DNA of 64,000 bases from Catenovulum sp052056295 (lineage in GTDB: Bacteria > Pseudomonadota > Gammaproteobacteria > Enterobacterales > Alteromonadaceae): positions 3,348,001 to 3,412,000 of the forward strand of contig NZ_CP182493.1 in NCBI RefSeq assembly GCF_052056295.1, in the 5' to 3' direction. The notes under the pieces are model-generated. The model searched no databases. It saw only the letters and a list, made by a program, of their open reading frames with translations, and was not told the DNA's origin. The position numbers were made by a program, and so were the translations under genes. Every line of letters starts with the position of its first letter. The stretch's first letter is position 1. Below, piece by piece: positions 8,813 to 18,205 of this stretch.

Positions 8813-9949
8813 ATGAAGATATTGTACTGCTGTCGAATTAACGAACACTCAACCAAAATGGCTGGAGTGTTTAAGAAAGTACTTGGGCAAGTGAGGGCGT
8901 TGGCTCATGCTCACCAAACCTTCTTTATGTATATGAGTTACGACTCGTTTAAAATTGCAGAGTACAATGTACAGCGTGATACTTTGAGCATAATTTTTGA
9001 ACAAAAGGGTGTATCAAAGCTTGGCGAGCGAGAATATTTTTGGGAATTAGCCAATCAATATTATTGTCAAGTAAAACCCGACTTTGTTTATGCTAGATAT
9101 GACCAAATGTACGACGGTCAAAATTTAGCTAAATTTTTTCAAAGTTTGTACAGTAATAACATTGTTACATCAATTGAGTTCCCCACTTATCCGTATGAAT
9201 TTGAAATAAAAGATAAAACACAACTAGAACGTGATGTTGAAAATAGGTCGACACTGCTACCGTTTGTATCATTTATTTCGTCAACTAATCCTGCAACTGA
9301 ACTACTGGGTAAATTAAACTTTTACTTTGATAATAAGGTTTCTGACGCTTGGCTCCAGCCAGAGCTAGATAACATTCAATGGCCAAAGCATCGCATCGAT
9401 TTATTGGCTGTAGCCAATATTAGTGATTGGCATGCATTTGATAGAGTGATTCGAGGTCTAGATCGATATTATCAATCAGAACATGAAGTTGATGTTCATT
9501 TCAATTTGGTTGGCGATGGCAGTGACTTGGATAAGCTGCAGAGCATAACTAACAACTTAAATTTATCGGACAAGGTTCATTTTTGGGGATTTAAACTTGC
9601 GGACGAATTACTGCCGTTTTATTTAAGCTCCGATATAGGGATCGATACTTTAGGTTGTCATCGAAAGCATGTATTCACGATTAGTTCACTTAAAGGAAGG
9701 GAATATTTGTATTTTGGCTTACCAACTGTAACGACAAATATAGATAAAGAACTTTCAAAAAAACCCTACTGTATTATTTATGACTCCGATGAAAGTGCTT
9801 TGGATATTCATAATTTATTAGAACAATATAAAAAATTTAGTACTACTGGCGTGACCAATAAAGCGATTCAGAAATATGCTAAAGCAAATTTAACTTGGTC
9901 AAGTTGGTCAGATAGTTTAATCCAATTTATTAGAAATAATATAAGGTAA
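8813..9949 (+). CDS. GT-B fold glycosyltransferase (group 1/GT4-like)
   Basis: A 378-residue cytoplasmic protein. The C-terminal half shows the GT4-type nucleotide-sugar half-domain: FNLVGDGSDLDKLQS near residue 230, KVHFWGFK, LPFYLSSDIGIDTL and then SLKGREYLYFGLPTV, with the expected Lys/Arg-Glu spacing though the usual E(x7)E is modified (SSLKGREYLYFG). The N-terminal half is poorly conserved, as usual for the acceptor domain. It begins 3 bases after the methyltransferase stop and so is co-transcribed. Donor and acceptor cannot be inferred. Confidence 0.75.
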   Translation: MKILYCCRINEHSTKMAGVFKKVLGQVRALAHAHQTFFMYMSYDSFKIAEYNVQRDTLSIIFEQKGVSKLGEREYFWELANQYYCQVKPDFVYARYDQMYDGQNLAKFFQSLYSNNIVTSIEFPTYPYEFEIKDKTQLERDVENRSTLLPFVSFISSTNPATELLGKLNFYFDNKVSDAWLQPELDNIQWPKHRIDLLAVANISDWHAFDRVIRGLDRYYQSEHEVDVHFNLVGDGSDLDKLQSITNNLNLSDKVHFWGFKLADELLPFYLSSDIGIDTLGCHRKHVFTISSLKGREYLYFGLPTVTTNIDKELSKKPYCIIYDSDESALDIHNLLEQYKKFSTTGVTNKAIQKYAKANLTWSSWSDSLIQFIRNNIR

Positions 9950-9954
9950 GCATA

Positions 9955-10746
9955 GTGGTAAATTATCTGAATTCGGTAAATTTTACGATTATTGTGAGTA
10001 CAGGTAGAACCGGTACTGAATTTCTGGCTCATGCTCTTCCTCAAATCTACCCTAGTATTCACGCTGAACATGAACCTTATCCAGATGGTTTTGTTTTAGG
10101 TACTCAATACCATAGAGAAAACTATTCTAATGAAAGAGTGATTGAGCAATATTTGAAAATGCGAAAGCCCGTGCTGGAGAGGCTCGAACAAAGTAATAAA
10201 ACAATATACGTTGAATCGAACAACAACTTGGTAATGTTTTTACCTGCGTTAATTGAGTTTTTTCCTAGACTTAAAGTTATACATGTTGAACGGTCTCCTT
10301 TGAGTTATATTCGCTCAGCAATTAGCAATGTTCAACAGTCTAGGTATACCTTATTTTCGGACACTGATCCTAGAGCTAGGCTAAACGCTAAAGATTTTCC
10401 GGATGATCCTGAATTCCACACATGGGAAGAGTTTAGTCAGTTTGAGAAACTTTGTTGGCATTGGAAAAAATACAATCAGTTAATAGAATCAAGTATTAAA
10501 CAACCGTTGAATTATCTAAAAATATCACATCAGAAATTGTTTGAAACTGATACCTTAAATGAATTCAACAAATTCTCGAAGTTTATTGATCCAACACTTG
10601 CGACTTCTAGCGATAAGATTCTAAGTTGTTTTTCAAATCCTAGAAATCAAGTTAAGGAGTATTCGATTGGTTCGTTTGAAGATTGGGGAACAACTAAAAT
10701 TCGAGCATTCGAGCGGATAATTGGGCCTATTAAGGATTACCTATGA
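9955..10746 (+). CDS. Sulfotransferase-like P-loop protein (copy 1)
   Basis: A 263-residue product starting at GTG 9955, preceded by AAGGTAAG at a good distance. Residues 14-21 (VSTGRTGT) form the sulfotransferase 5'-phosphosulfate-binding loop, and VIHVERSPLSYIRSAI near residue 108 corresponds to the 3'-phosphate-binding region. HAEHEP after the loop and YVESNNN also recur in the paralogue at 17385. The family uses PAPS to sulfate sugars or lipids; PAPS synthesis genes are not in the window. Its last four bases overlap the legB start (ATGA), so the two are translationally coupled. Sulfation of the flagellar glycan is a testable inference. Confidence 0.65.
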   Translation: MVNYLNSVNFTIIVSTGRTGTEFLAHALPQIYPSIHAEHEPYPDGFVLGTQYHRENYSNERVIEQYLKMRKPVLERLEQSNKTIYVESNNNLVMFLPALIEFFPRLKVIHVERSPLSYIRSAISNVQQSRYTLFSDTDPRARLNAKDFPDDPEFHTWEEFSQFEKLCWHWKKYNQLIESSIKQPLNYLKISHQKLFETDTLNEFNKFSKFIDPTLATSSDKILSCFSNPRNQVKEYSIGSFEDWGTTKIRAFERIIGPIKDYL

Positions 10747-11942
10747 ATACATCTTTACTTTCGTTAATAGGTCGAAACACGGGCCTTTTTGAATTCGATC
10801 TAGAGAAAAATTCTAATAAATTACTTGAGATTGTGTCTGAAAGTTCATTCTTGGTTTTAGGTGGGGCAGGGACTATCGGTCAAGCCGTGACTAAAGAGAT
10901 TTTTAAAAGATCACCCAAAAAATTACATGTTGTTGATATTAGCGAAAATAACATGGTTGAGCTCGTTCGAGATATAAGAAGCTCATTCGGCTATATTGAA
11001 GGTGAATTTAGGACACTTATTTTAGATATTGGTTCACTTGAATTTGATCGGTTCATCGAATTTGACGGTCAATATGATTATGTCTTGAATCTATCTGCAA
11101 TGAAACATGTTCGAAGTGAACGAGACCCATATACATTGATGAGAATGCTAAATACCAACGTTCTCAATACACAAACGTCGTTGTTAAAATTTAAAGATAG
11201 AGGCACAAAAAAATACTTTTGTGTCTCAACTGATAAAGCTGCTAATCCAGTAAACTTGATGGGTGCAACAAAGCGCTTAATGGAGAAAGTGGTTGGGAGT
11301 TATAGCAAAGAAATAGATATATCCATGGCTCGATTTGCAAATGTTGCCTTTTCAGATGGTTCTCTCTTATATGGATTTGAGAAACGTCTTTCTAAGAGGC
11401 AACCTATAGCAGCGCCTAGAGACATCAAACGATATTTTATGACCTCAGAAGAGTCTGGCGTGCTATGCCTAATGTCCTGTCTATTAGGTTATAGCGGAGA
11501 CATTTTTTTTCCAAAATTAGATGAAAAAACCAATCTTATTACTTTCGCTGATATTGCTAAAAAATATCTGAAGTCTATGGGGTTAGAACCTTTCGAGTGT
11601 GAAAATGAGTTAGAATCGAGAGCTTTCTTTCTAAAGACATCCAAAGCTGATTCTTCGAAATGGCCCTGCGTATTTTCCGATTCAGACACTACAGGTGAAA
11701 AACCATTCGAGGAATTTTTTGTAGACGGGGAAAGTGTTGACTTGGAGAGATATTTAGAAATTGGTGTGGTTGCAAATTCGCTAGGGAGCGATGAATTTTC
11801 TGTCACAGAGTTTGAACTAGACTACCATGAACTACGACAGCAGAAGCTCTGGTCAAAACGATCAATTGTGGAGTTTGTTTGTAAGTATGTTCCAGAGTTT
11901 AGCCATCTAGAACTCGATAAATATTTAGATCAAAAAATGTAA
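10743..11942 (+). CDS. legB: UDP/GDP-N-acetylglucosamine 4,6-dehydratase, LegB/WbpM type
   Basis: A 399-residue extended short-chain dehydrogenase. LVLGGAGTIGQAV near residue 37 binds NAD(P); LSAMKHVRSERDP is the typical dehydratase segment; STDKAANPVNLMGATKR near residue 161 carries the Ser/Met/Lys arrangement of WbpM/LegB-type soluble dehydratases, in which Met stands where most SDRs have Tyr. The reaction gives the 4-keto-6-deoxy sugar that LegC aminates. It is the first gene of a legB-legC-acetyltransferase-nucleotidyltransferase block. PseB-type dehydratases are shorter (about 330 residues), which favours the legionaminic over the pseudaminic route. Confidence 0.75.
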   Translation: MNTSLLSLIGRNTGLFEFDLEKNSNKLLEIVSESSFLVLGGAGTIGQAVTKEIFKRSPKKLHVVDISENNMVELVRDIRSSFGYIEGEFRTLILDIGSLEFDRFIEFDGQYDYVLNLSAMKHVRSERDPYTLMRMLNTNVLNTQTSLLKFKDRGTKKYFCVSTDKAANPVNLMGATKRLMEKVVGSYSKEIDISMARFANVAFSDGSLLYGFEKRLSKRQPIAAPRDIKRYFMTSEESGVLCLMSCLLGYSGDIFFPKLDEKTNLITFADIAKKYLKSMGLEPFECENELESRAFFLKTSKADSSKWPCVFSDSDTTGEKPFEEFFVDGESVDLERYLEIGVVANSLGSDEFSVTEFELDYHELRQQKLWSKRSIVEFVCKYVPEFSHLELDKYLDQKM

Positions 11943-11945
11943 TAT

Positions 11946-13097
11946 ATGAAAACACTAGATGTGGTCAAATTTATACAAGATTATTACCAAACAAATTCGG
12001 TAATACCTTTGCATGCTCCATATTTTAATCAAACAGATAAAGATCTTATAAGAGACACAATTGACTCGACCTTTGTCTCTACAGTTGGTCGTTATGTAGA
12101 TTTGTTCGAGCAAAAATTGGAGTCATTTACAGGCAGTAACAGGTGTATTGCTACCGTGAATGGCACATCTGCGTTACATGTTGCGTTAAGCTTATCTGGT
12201 GTAGGAAACGGTGATTTTGTAATAACGCAAGCTCTCAGTTTTGTAGCGACAGCAAATGCTATTAAATACTGCGGTGCTAGCCCTATCTTTATTGATGTTG
12301 ATACAGAAACGCTTGGTCTTTCGCCGTCGTCACTTGAAACATATTTGTCTGAAAATGCACAATTGACAGAAGATGGAGCCTGTATTCATGTTAAAACTAA
12401 ACGCAGAATCAGTGCTATTGTACCTATGCATACGCTTGGACACCCTTGCGATATGGATGAACTGTGTAGGGTTGCGAATGACTGGAATTTACCCGTTGTG
12501 GAGGATGCTGCTGAATCATTAGGTTCTACCTATAAGAGTAAGCATTGTGGAACAATAGCATCTTTGGGGGCGGTCAGTTTTAATGGTAATAAAATTATTA
12601 CTACTGGTGGGGGTGGTGCGATATTCGCTCAGGATTCGACTTTAGCAAATAAGGCAAAGCACTTAACTACAACTGCCAAAGTGGCACATGCCTTTGAAAT
12701 GTATCACGATGAGTTGGGTTACAATTATAGGATGCCCAATTTAAACGCGGCTTTAGGATGTGCTCAGATTGATAGGTTGCCAGAATATCTAAATGATAAG
12801 AGAAGGTTAGCAAACTTATATCGAAATTTATTTGAAGATAGTGAATATCAATTTATTGTGGAATCGCAAAATTGCAAGTCAAACTACTGGTTAAATGCTA
12901 TACGTTGTCCTGATGTTGACAGCAAACAAAACCTAATAGAACAATGTATTAAAGCTCAAATTTTAGTCAGACCCCTATGGCAATTATTGCATACACTCCC
13001 ACATTTAAGAGATTGTGAAATAGGTAATTTGAGCAATTCAGTTGAAGCCTATAACACAATAGTTTGTTTACCGAGCTCGATTAAGTCAGCGCTATGA
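11946..13097 (+). CDS. legC: PLP-dependent sugar aminotransferase, LegC family (DegT/DnrJ/EryC1)
   Basis: A 383-residue aminotransferase. TVNGTSALHVALSLSGV binds the PLP phosphate, VVEDAAESLG contains the pyridine-contacting Asp, and FNGNKIITTGGGG carries the Schiff-base Lys at about residue 215. NYRMPNLNAALGCAQ is the usual DegT-family C-terminal motif. The GNK context instead of SxxK is typical for the LegC group, which transfers an amino group to C4 of the 4-keto sugar made by LegB. It starts 3 bases after legB and overlaps the next gene by 4 bases (ATGA). Confidence 0.8.
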   Translation: MKTLDVVKFIQDYYQTNSVIPLHAPYFNQTDKDLIRDTIDSTFVSTVGRYVDLFEQKLESFTGSNRCIATVNGTSALHVALSLSGVGNGDFVITQALSFVATANAIKYCGASPIFIDVDTETLGLSPSSLETYLSENAQLTEDGACIHVKTKRRISAIVPMHTLGHPCDMDELCRVANDWNLPVVEDAAESLGSTYKSKHCGTIASLGAVSFNGNKIITTGGGGAIFAQDSTLANKAKHLTTTAKVAHAFEMYHDELGYNYRMPNLNAALGCAQIDRLPEYLNDKRRLANLYRNLFEDSEYQFIVESQNCKSNYWLNAIRCPDVDSKQNLIEQCIKAQILVRPLWQLLHTLPHLRDCEIGNLSNSVEAYNTIVCLPSSIKSAL

Positions 13098-13678
13098 TTA
13101 AACTCGTATTACTTGGAGGCGGCGGACATTGCCATTCTGTTATAGATGTTATTCAGCTTACAAGGCAATATGAAATTCTGGGTATATTGGATTCTAGATT
13201 GCCTAAAGGGCACTCAGTGTTTGGGCATGAAGTGCTGGGTGGAGATGAACTCATCAAATACTATCTCAACAAGGATGTCCTTTTTGTAAACGCTATTGGC
13301 CAAATTGGTGTTACTGCAAGCCGAATTAAGCTTTTTCGAGTTGTTAAAGAAAGTGGTGGGACGTTTGCAACGATTGTTTCACCGAGAGCTTATGTGGGCA
13401 TTAACGTCAGAGTTGGTGAGGGGACTATTGTTATGCATGATAGTTTAATCAATGCAAATTCCATTGTGGGAACAAACTGTATAATAAATTCAAAATCTCT
13501 TATAGAACATGATTGTTTCGTGGGTGACAATTGTCATATTTCAACTGGCGCCATTTTAAATGGAGGTGTTGAAGTTGGTGACAATTGTTTTATTGGAAGC
13601 GGAAGTGTGTGTGTGCAGAGCGCTAAAATACCAAAAAACTCTTTTATTAAAGCACAATCCTTATACAAAGGGGCTTAG
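13094..13678 (+). CDS. NeuD/LegH-like sugar acetyltransferase
   Basis: A 194-residue protein with an N-terminal Rossmann-like part (LVLLGGGGHCHSVIDVI, residues 4-20) and a C-terminal left-handed beta-helix built from hexapeptide repeats (from about residue 95: VGEGTIVMHDSLINANS and onward). This is the NeuD/PglD layout. Next to legB and legC it most likely N-acetylates the 4-amino group (LegH role), though O-acetylation of a sialic-acid-like sugar (NeuD role) is an alternative. Translationally coupled to legC through a 4-base overlap. Confidence 0.75.
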   Translation: MIKLVLLGGGGHCHSVIDVIQLTRQYEILGILDSRLPKGHSVFGHEVLGGDELIKYYLNKDVLFVNAIGQIGVTASRIKLFRVVKESGGTFATIVSPRAYVGINVRVGEGTIVMHDSLINANSIVGTNCIINSKSLIEHDCFVGDNCHISTGAILNGGVEVGDNCFIGSGSVCVQSAKIPKNSFIKAQSLYKGA

Positions 13679-13680
13679 TT

Positions 13681-14796
13681 ATGAGTTCAAAAATTATCCT
13701 AGAGCATGAGCTATTTATCAGTGAAAAACAAACATTATTGTTTGCACTTAAGCTTATGGACAAATTGGGCAAAAAGTTATTAATTGTCGTTGATCAGAAT
13801 GCTAAATATCTAACTTTGCTTTCAATTGGTGACGTGCAACGAGCAATTATTAATGATGTCGATTTGAATTCATCAATTGAAAGCACAGTTTTAGAGAGTA
13901 AGTTAGTAGCAAGTGATGTAGATTCCATTCAGAAAATCAAGAAAATGATGGTTAAAATTCGTTGTGAATTTATGCCAGTTATTGATTCTGAAGCTAATGT
14001 TGTCAAAATTTATTTCTGGACAGACTTGTTTGGTAAATTACAACTCCCTGTAACAAATAGCCGTGTTGATGCCCCTGTAGTTTTAATGGCTGGAGGTCAG
14101 GGTACTAGACTTAAACCAATCTCTAATGTTTTACCCAAGCCACTTATACCAGTGGGTGACAAAACTATCATTGAATCTATTATGTCTCAATTTAGTGATA
14201 TCGGGTGCAAGCATTTTTATGTATCGGTTAATTATAAAAAAGATCTAATAGAGCATTTTTTGAACCAGTTGGTTACACCATCCATTAATATTAGATATGT
14301 TTATGAAGAAAAGCCATTAGGAACAGCTGGTGCATTGGCATTTCTAAAAGACGAAATTAACCAAACTTTCTTTTTGTCAAATTGTGATATTTTACTTCAG
14401 CAAGATTTAAGTCAACTATATGATTTTCATAAAAGCAATAATAACGAGATTACTTTAGTATCAGCTTTAAAACATCATAGGTTGTCTTATGGCACAATCA
14501 CAACTAAAGAAGATGGGTTGTTAGATTCACTTAATGAAAAGCCTGAACTCACGTTTAAAATTAACGCCGGTGTATACGTATTAGAACCTCACTTGTTGAA
14601 AGAGATCCCTAACAATACCTTTTATCATATTACAGACCTGATCAATACCGTTAAGGAGCGTGGAGGGAGAGTCGGCGTATTCCCTGTTAGTGAAAAGTCA
14701 TGGTTTGATATTGGAGAGTGGCCTGAATATATTAAAACCGTCAGACATTTTAATGGAGACGAAAATTTTTTAGGGCTAGAACTTCCACATGACTAA
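13681..14796 (+). CDS. CBS-domain sugar-1-phosphate nucleotidyltransferase, PtmE-like
   Basis: A 371-residue protein. Residues 1-115 form a CBS-domain pair (ends with MPVIDSEANVVKIYFWTD). From about residue 133 the nucleotidyltransferase signature VVLMAGGQGTRLKPIS, LPKPLIPVG is perfect, then FFLSNCDIL (metal-binding Asp), INAGVYVLEP and WFDIGEWPEY. The same CBS plus NTP-transferase fusion is PtmE of Campylobacter, which makes the GDP-sugar used as substrate for the GDP-linked legionaminic pathway. Its place directly after legB/legC supports that assignment; a UTP or CTP specificity is not excluded. Confidence 0.75.
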   Translation: MSSKIILEHELFISEKQTLLFALKLMDKLGKKLLIVVDQNAKYLTLLSIGDVQRAIINDVDLNSSIESTVLESKLVASDVDSIQKIKKMMVKIRCEFMPVIDSEANVVKIYFWTDLFGKLQLPVTNSRVDAPVVLMAGGQGTRLKPISNVLPKPLIPVGDKTIIESIMSQFSDIGCKHFYVSVNYKKDLIEHFLNQLVTPSINIRYVYEEKPLGTAGALAFLKDEINQTFFLSNCDILLQQDLSQLYDFHKSNNNEITLVSALKHHRLSYGTITTKEDGLLDSLNEKPELTFKINAGVYVLEPHLLKEIPNNTFYHITDLINTVKERGGRVGVFPVSEKSWFDIGEWPEYIKTVRHFNGDENFLGLELPHD

Positions 14797-14842
14797 CACA
14801 ACCACAAAATAAAGTTAGATGTTATTGCTATGATTAATAATT

Positions 14843-16003
14843 ATGTCCAATTGTAAAAAGCTACTTATTGTTGGTAACCCCAACGCTGAACTCATAAAGG
14901 AATTAGTCAAAGCATACCGAAAGAAGCTCCCTAGTCTTCAAATTGACTGTTTTGCTTTACGTCCTCTTGAATCGAACCAAGAGAATGTTTTTGATAAAAT
15001 TTATAACAATAGTATTTTCGAATGGTGGACTCGCAATTTTAAGACTAGAGCGAGAATTGGCTGGCTACTGGGTGTTTTATTAAACTTAATTCCTAACATT
15101 ATTCAGCATGCTCGTTTCGATCGATACGACGTTGTTCAAGTTCAATATGTTTCTCTTTTACACCAATATGCAATGCGTTTTTATCGGATGATTGGTAAAA
15201 AAATCTGGATTGTTTTTTGGGGGACAGATTTATTCAGATGCAACCGATTCGACATACTAGAGACAATAGTTAAAGATGCAGATCAAATTAATTGCCACAC
15301 TCCTGAGTTAAAACAAGCATTGTTGGAAAATTTACCAAACGCCAGTTTAAGTAAAAAAAATTGGACTCAATGTTTTTTTGGTTTAACACCACTAGAGTTA
15401 ATTTCTGAATTTAAAGAGAAGCAATATTCAAAACTCGAGTTGTTTAATGTTTTACATATCGCACCAACAGATAAAAAGATTATTGCGCTAGGATATAATG
15501 CCTCTTCTGCTCAACAACACTTAAAAGTCATAGAGAATTTGTCAGATGACTTTTTTAGCAACGCTCAAATATGGTTACCGATGACTTATGGCAATTCAAG
15601 TGAATACATACGGAAAGTAGAAAAAGCGCTAATTGATAAAAATGCAGACTATGTAATTATTCGAGAGTTCATGACCAATGAACAAGTTGCTGCACTGCGA
15701 ATGTTGACGGATATATTAATTCAAGTCCAAGTTTCAGACTCATTTTCAGGTTCAATGCAAGAACACTTGTATTGCGGCTGTTTAGTGATCACGGGGTCAT
15801 GGCTTCCATATTCTACCTTGATAGAACGAGGTATTTTAATGTCAAAGGTGGACCAAATTTCTGAGATCGGTGGTGTGATAACGAGAGCGATGAGCAATTT
15901 TGATGAACTTTATGAAAATTTGCAGATAAACCCAGACATAATCGAGTCCATTAGTAAATGGGACAACGTTATTGATAATTGGGTACAAGCAACGATTAAG
16001 TAA
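14843..16003 (+). CDS. GT-B type glycosyltransferase, TDP-Fuc4NAc-transferase-like
   Basis: A 386-residue protein without classical GT4 motifs but with the pattern of WecF/TDP-4-amino-4,6-dideoxygalactose-transferase-like enzymes: DVVQVQYVSLL, IWIVFWGTDLFR, then KIIALGYNASSAQQHLK and FSGSMQEHLYCGCLVI, GSWLPY near the C-terminus. These enzymes transfer a rare amino sugar to a growing glycan. It begins 46 bases after the PtmE-like gene. The substrate is unknown; assignment to the GT56-like group is by overall pattern only. Confidence 0.6.
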   Translation: MSNCKKLLIVGNPNAELIKELVKAYRKKLPSLQIDCFALRPLESNQENVFDKIYNNSIFEWWTRNFKTRARIGWLLGVLLNLIPNIIQHARFDRYDVVQVQYVSLLHQYAMRFYRMIGKKIWIVFWGTDLFRCNRFDILETIVKDADQINCHTPELKQALLENLPNASLSKKNWTQCFFGLTPLELISEFKEKQYSKLELFNVLHIAPTDKKIIALGYNASSAQQHLKVIENLSDDFFSNAQIWLPMTYGNSSEYIRKVEKALIDKNADYVIIREFMTNEQVAALRMLTDILIQVQVSDSFSGSMQEHLYCGCLVITGSWLPYSTLIERGILMSKVDQISEIGGVITRAMSNFDELYENLQINPDIIESISKWDNVIDNWVQATIK

Positions 16004-16065
16004 TTAGCTATAAAGGATAAATTTATTTATCCGATATCAAATTAAGTCCTGTAATTGGAAATGGT

Positions 16066-17382
16066 ATGAATAAAACTCTCGGCACATTAGGCAAGTTGGC
16101 AAATAAGCAAGCGACCATAGGTATTATTGGACTTGGCTATGTAGGTTTACCCTTAGCTATGCAGTTTTCAAGGGTAGGTTTCAAAGTAGTTGGTTTTGAT
16201 ATAGATAAAACCAAAGTGGAGAAGCTATCTGTTGGAGAATGTTACATTCAAACAGTATCGAAAGCAGACATATTGGCTGGGCTTGCAAACGGTTTTATTG
16301 CAACTTCAGATATGTCGATAGTAAGTGAATGTGATGCGATTGTTTTATGCTTACCAACGCCACTAAACAAATATAAAGAACCAGACCTTAAATATGTAAC
16401 GGATACTTTGGATCAGATTGTTCAGTATTTTGTTCCTGGACAAGTTTTATCCTTTGAAAGTACTACTTACCCAGGCACAACTGATGAAGTTATCGTACCA
16501 AGAATTGAATCTGCTGGATTGATAGTTGGTGAAAATTTTTATGTGGTTTATTCTCCTGAACGAGAAGACCCTGGTAATCAAAAATATAGCACACATAGCA
16601 TACCAAAAGTCATAGCTGGGGTTACCGAGGAGTGCTTACAAGTTGGATTAGCTCTTTATAAGCACCCAATTGAAACTCTCGTACCAGTTACGTCTGTCAA
16701 AGTAGCTGAAATGACCAAGTTATTAGAAAATATTCACAGAGCTGTGAACATCGGACTCGTTAATGAAATGAAGATCGTTTGCGACAAGATGGGAATTAAT
16801 ATTTTTGAGGTCATCCGTGCCGCAGCGACTAAACCATTTGGCTTTACACCGTATTATCCTGGACCTGGGATCGGTGGACATTGTATACCGGTCGACCCTT
16901 TCTATCTCACATGGAAAGCCAAAGAGTTTGATATTGAAACTCGCTTTATTGAACTTTCTGGTATGGTTAATTCAGGTATGCCTGCATGGGTCGTCACTAA
17001 AATAACTGACGCATTAAATAACAATAAGAAAGCAGTCAATGGTAGCTCAATTCTAGTTTTAGGTGTTGCGTATAAGAAGAATGTTGACGACACCCGAGAA
17101 TCACCATCGCTTAAAATTATAGAGTTATTGCAAAATAAAGGTGCTTACGTGGATTATTCAGATCCTCACGTTCCAACTATGCCTAAACTTCGAAAATATT
17201 CATTTGATATGAATTCAACAAACCTTACCGCAGATGTTATTTCCACATACGATGCAGTGGTGCTGGTGACGGAGCATGATGGTTTCGACTATGAGATGAT
17301 TTTATCGCATGCTCAACTTATCGTGGACACAAGAGGCCACTTCCTTCATCGAGAAACAAACAACAAAGTGGTATGGGCATAA
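16066..17382 (+). CDS. UDP-N-acetylglucosamine 6-dehydrogenase (WbpA/TviB-like)
   Basis: A 438-residue nucleotide-sugar dehydrogenase. IGIIGLGYVGLPLAMQF (from residue 18) binds NAD, ESTTYPGTTDE and YSPEREDPGN follow, and PGPGIGGHCIPVDPFYL near residue 265 contains the catalytic Cys. YSPEREDPGN and the lack of UDP-glucose-type sequence place it with WbpA/TviB, which oxidise UDP-GlcNAc to its uronate by two successive two-electron steps. It supplies a HexNAcA precursor for the island's glycan. The next gene begins at or within its stop codon. Confidence 0.8.
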   Translation: MNKTLGTLGKLANKQATIGIIGLGYVGLPLAMQFSRVGFKVVGFDIDKTKVEKLSVGECYIQTVSKADILAGLANGFIATSDMSIVSECDAIVLCLPTPLNKYKEPDLKYVTDTLDQIVQYFVPGQVLSFESTTYPGTTDEVIVPRIESAGLIVGENFYVVYSPEREDPGNQKYSTHSIPKVIAGVTEECLQVGLALYKHPIETLVPVTSVKVAEMTKLLENIHRAVNIGLVNEMKIVCDKMGINIFEVIRAAATKPFGFTPYYPGPGIGGHCIPVDPFYLTWKAKEFDIETRFIELSGMVNSGMPAWVVTKITDALNNNKKAVNGSSILVLGVAYKKNVDDTRESPSLKIIELLQNKGAYVDYSDPHVPTMPKLRKYSFDMNSTNLTADVISTYDAVVLVTEHDGFDYEMILSHAQLIVDTRGHFLHRETNNKVVWA

Positions 17383-17384
17383 CT

Positions 17385-18188
17385 ATGTTGGAGTGGTCTC
17401 AAGTAGATGCTACCTTTATTATTTCGACTGGGCGGACTGGGACCCGTTTTTTAGCTGATAAACTATCTAAATATGCTAACCATGCATTAGTCCATCATGA
17501 ACCTCAACCTAATTTGCAAAAAGAGGCATTTGAGTATTATTCTCAGGGGAAAGTTGATTCCGATTATTGCGCGTTATTTAAAATGAACCGTCTTAATATG
17601 TTAGATGAGCTTCGTTCATTAGGGCGAAGCACTTATATTGAATCTAATGGTGGCATTACATTTATGTTGCCGCATATTTGTTCATTGTTTAAGAGTTGTA
17701 ATGTCATACACATTGTTCGTGACCCGAGAACTTGGATACCATCAGCATATAGTCGAACGCAAATCCGAAATGGGAAATCTGAGTTGAAATATTTGCGTGA
17801 TAGCTCTTGGGTTGTGTCACCACAAAATTTAGAAAACGATCCTTATCGCAATAGATGGCAAAATATGAATTTGATAGAACGCTTGAGTTGGATTTGGGAA
17901 TTTAAAAATCGTTACGTATTGGATAAGGTAGCCTCAGATTGCGAAACGTTGATGCTGAGATACGAAGACGTATTTGAAGCACTGGACTGTGACAGTAAGA
18001 AAAAAATTTTAGAGGTCTGTCAGGTAGATTTACAAGTACTGTCTAAAGAGAAAATACTCGAAGATTTTAACGATAAAATCAATCAAACCTCAAAATTCGA
18101 ATTAGATAACTATTTGAACTGGGCTAAAGATGATGTTTTAAAGTGTGATGCAATCGTAACACAACTTAGAAATAGATTTTATTCATAG
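17385..18188 (+). CDS. Sulfotransferase-like P-loop protein (copy 2)
   Basis: About 267 residues from ATG 17385; an in-frame ATG at 17373 would overlap the dehydrogenase gene by 10 bases. ISTGRTGTRFLADKL (residues 13-27), HHEPQP, YIESNGG and VIHIVRDPRTWIPSAYSR match the same positions in the protein at 9955, so the two are distant paralogues. The family is PAPS-dependent sulfotransferase-like. It is the last gene before the flagellin and closes the glycan island. Confidence 0.65.
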   Translation: MLEWSQVDATFIISTGRTGTRFLADKLSKYANHALVHHEPQPNLQKEAFEYYSQGKVDSDYCALFKMNRLNMLDELRSLGRSTYIESNGGITFMLPHICSLFKSCNVIHIVRDPRTWIPSAYSRTQIRNGKSELKYLRDSSWVVSPQNLENDPYRNRWQNMNLIERLSWIWEFKNRYVLDKVASDCETLMLRYEDVFEALDCDSKKKILEVCQVDLQVLSKEKILEDFNDKINQTSKFELDNYLNWAKDDVLKCDAIVTQLRNRFYS

Positions 18189-18205
18189 CTAGTTGTTTAT
18201 TAATC

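Noticed and set aside
1..18188. Interpreting the glycan genes as an LPS O-antigen or capsule locus
   Set aside because: The Maf gene at one end, flagellin at the other and the absence of wzx/wzy-type membrane genes in this part favour flagellin glycosylation, although a contribution to other glycans is not excluded.
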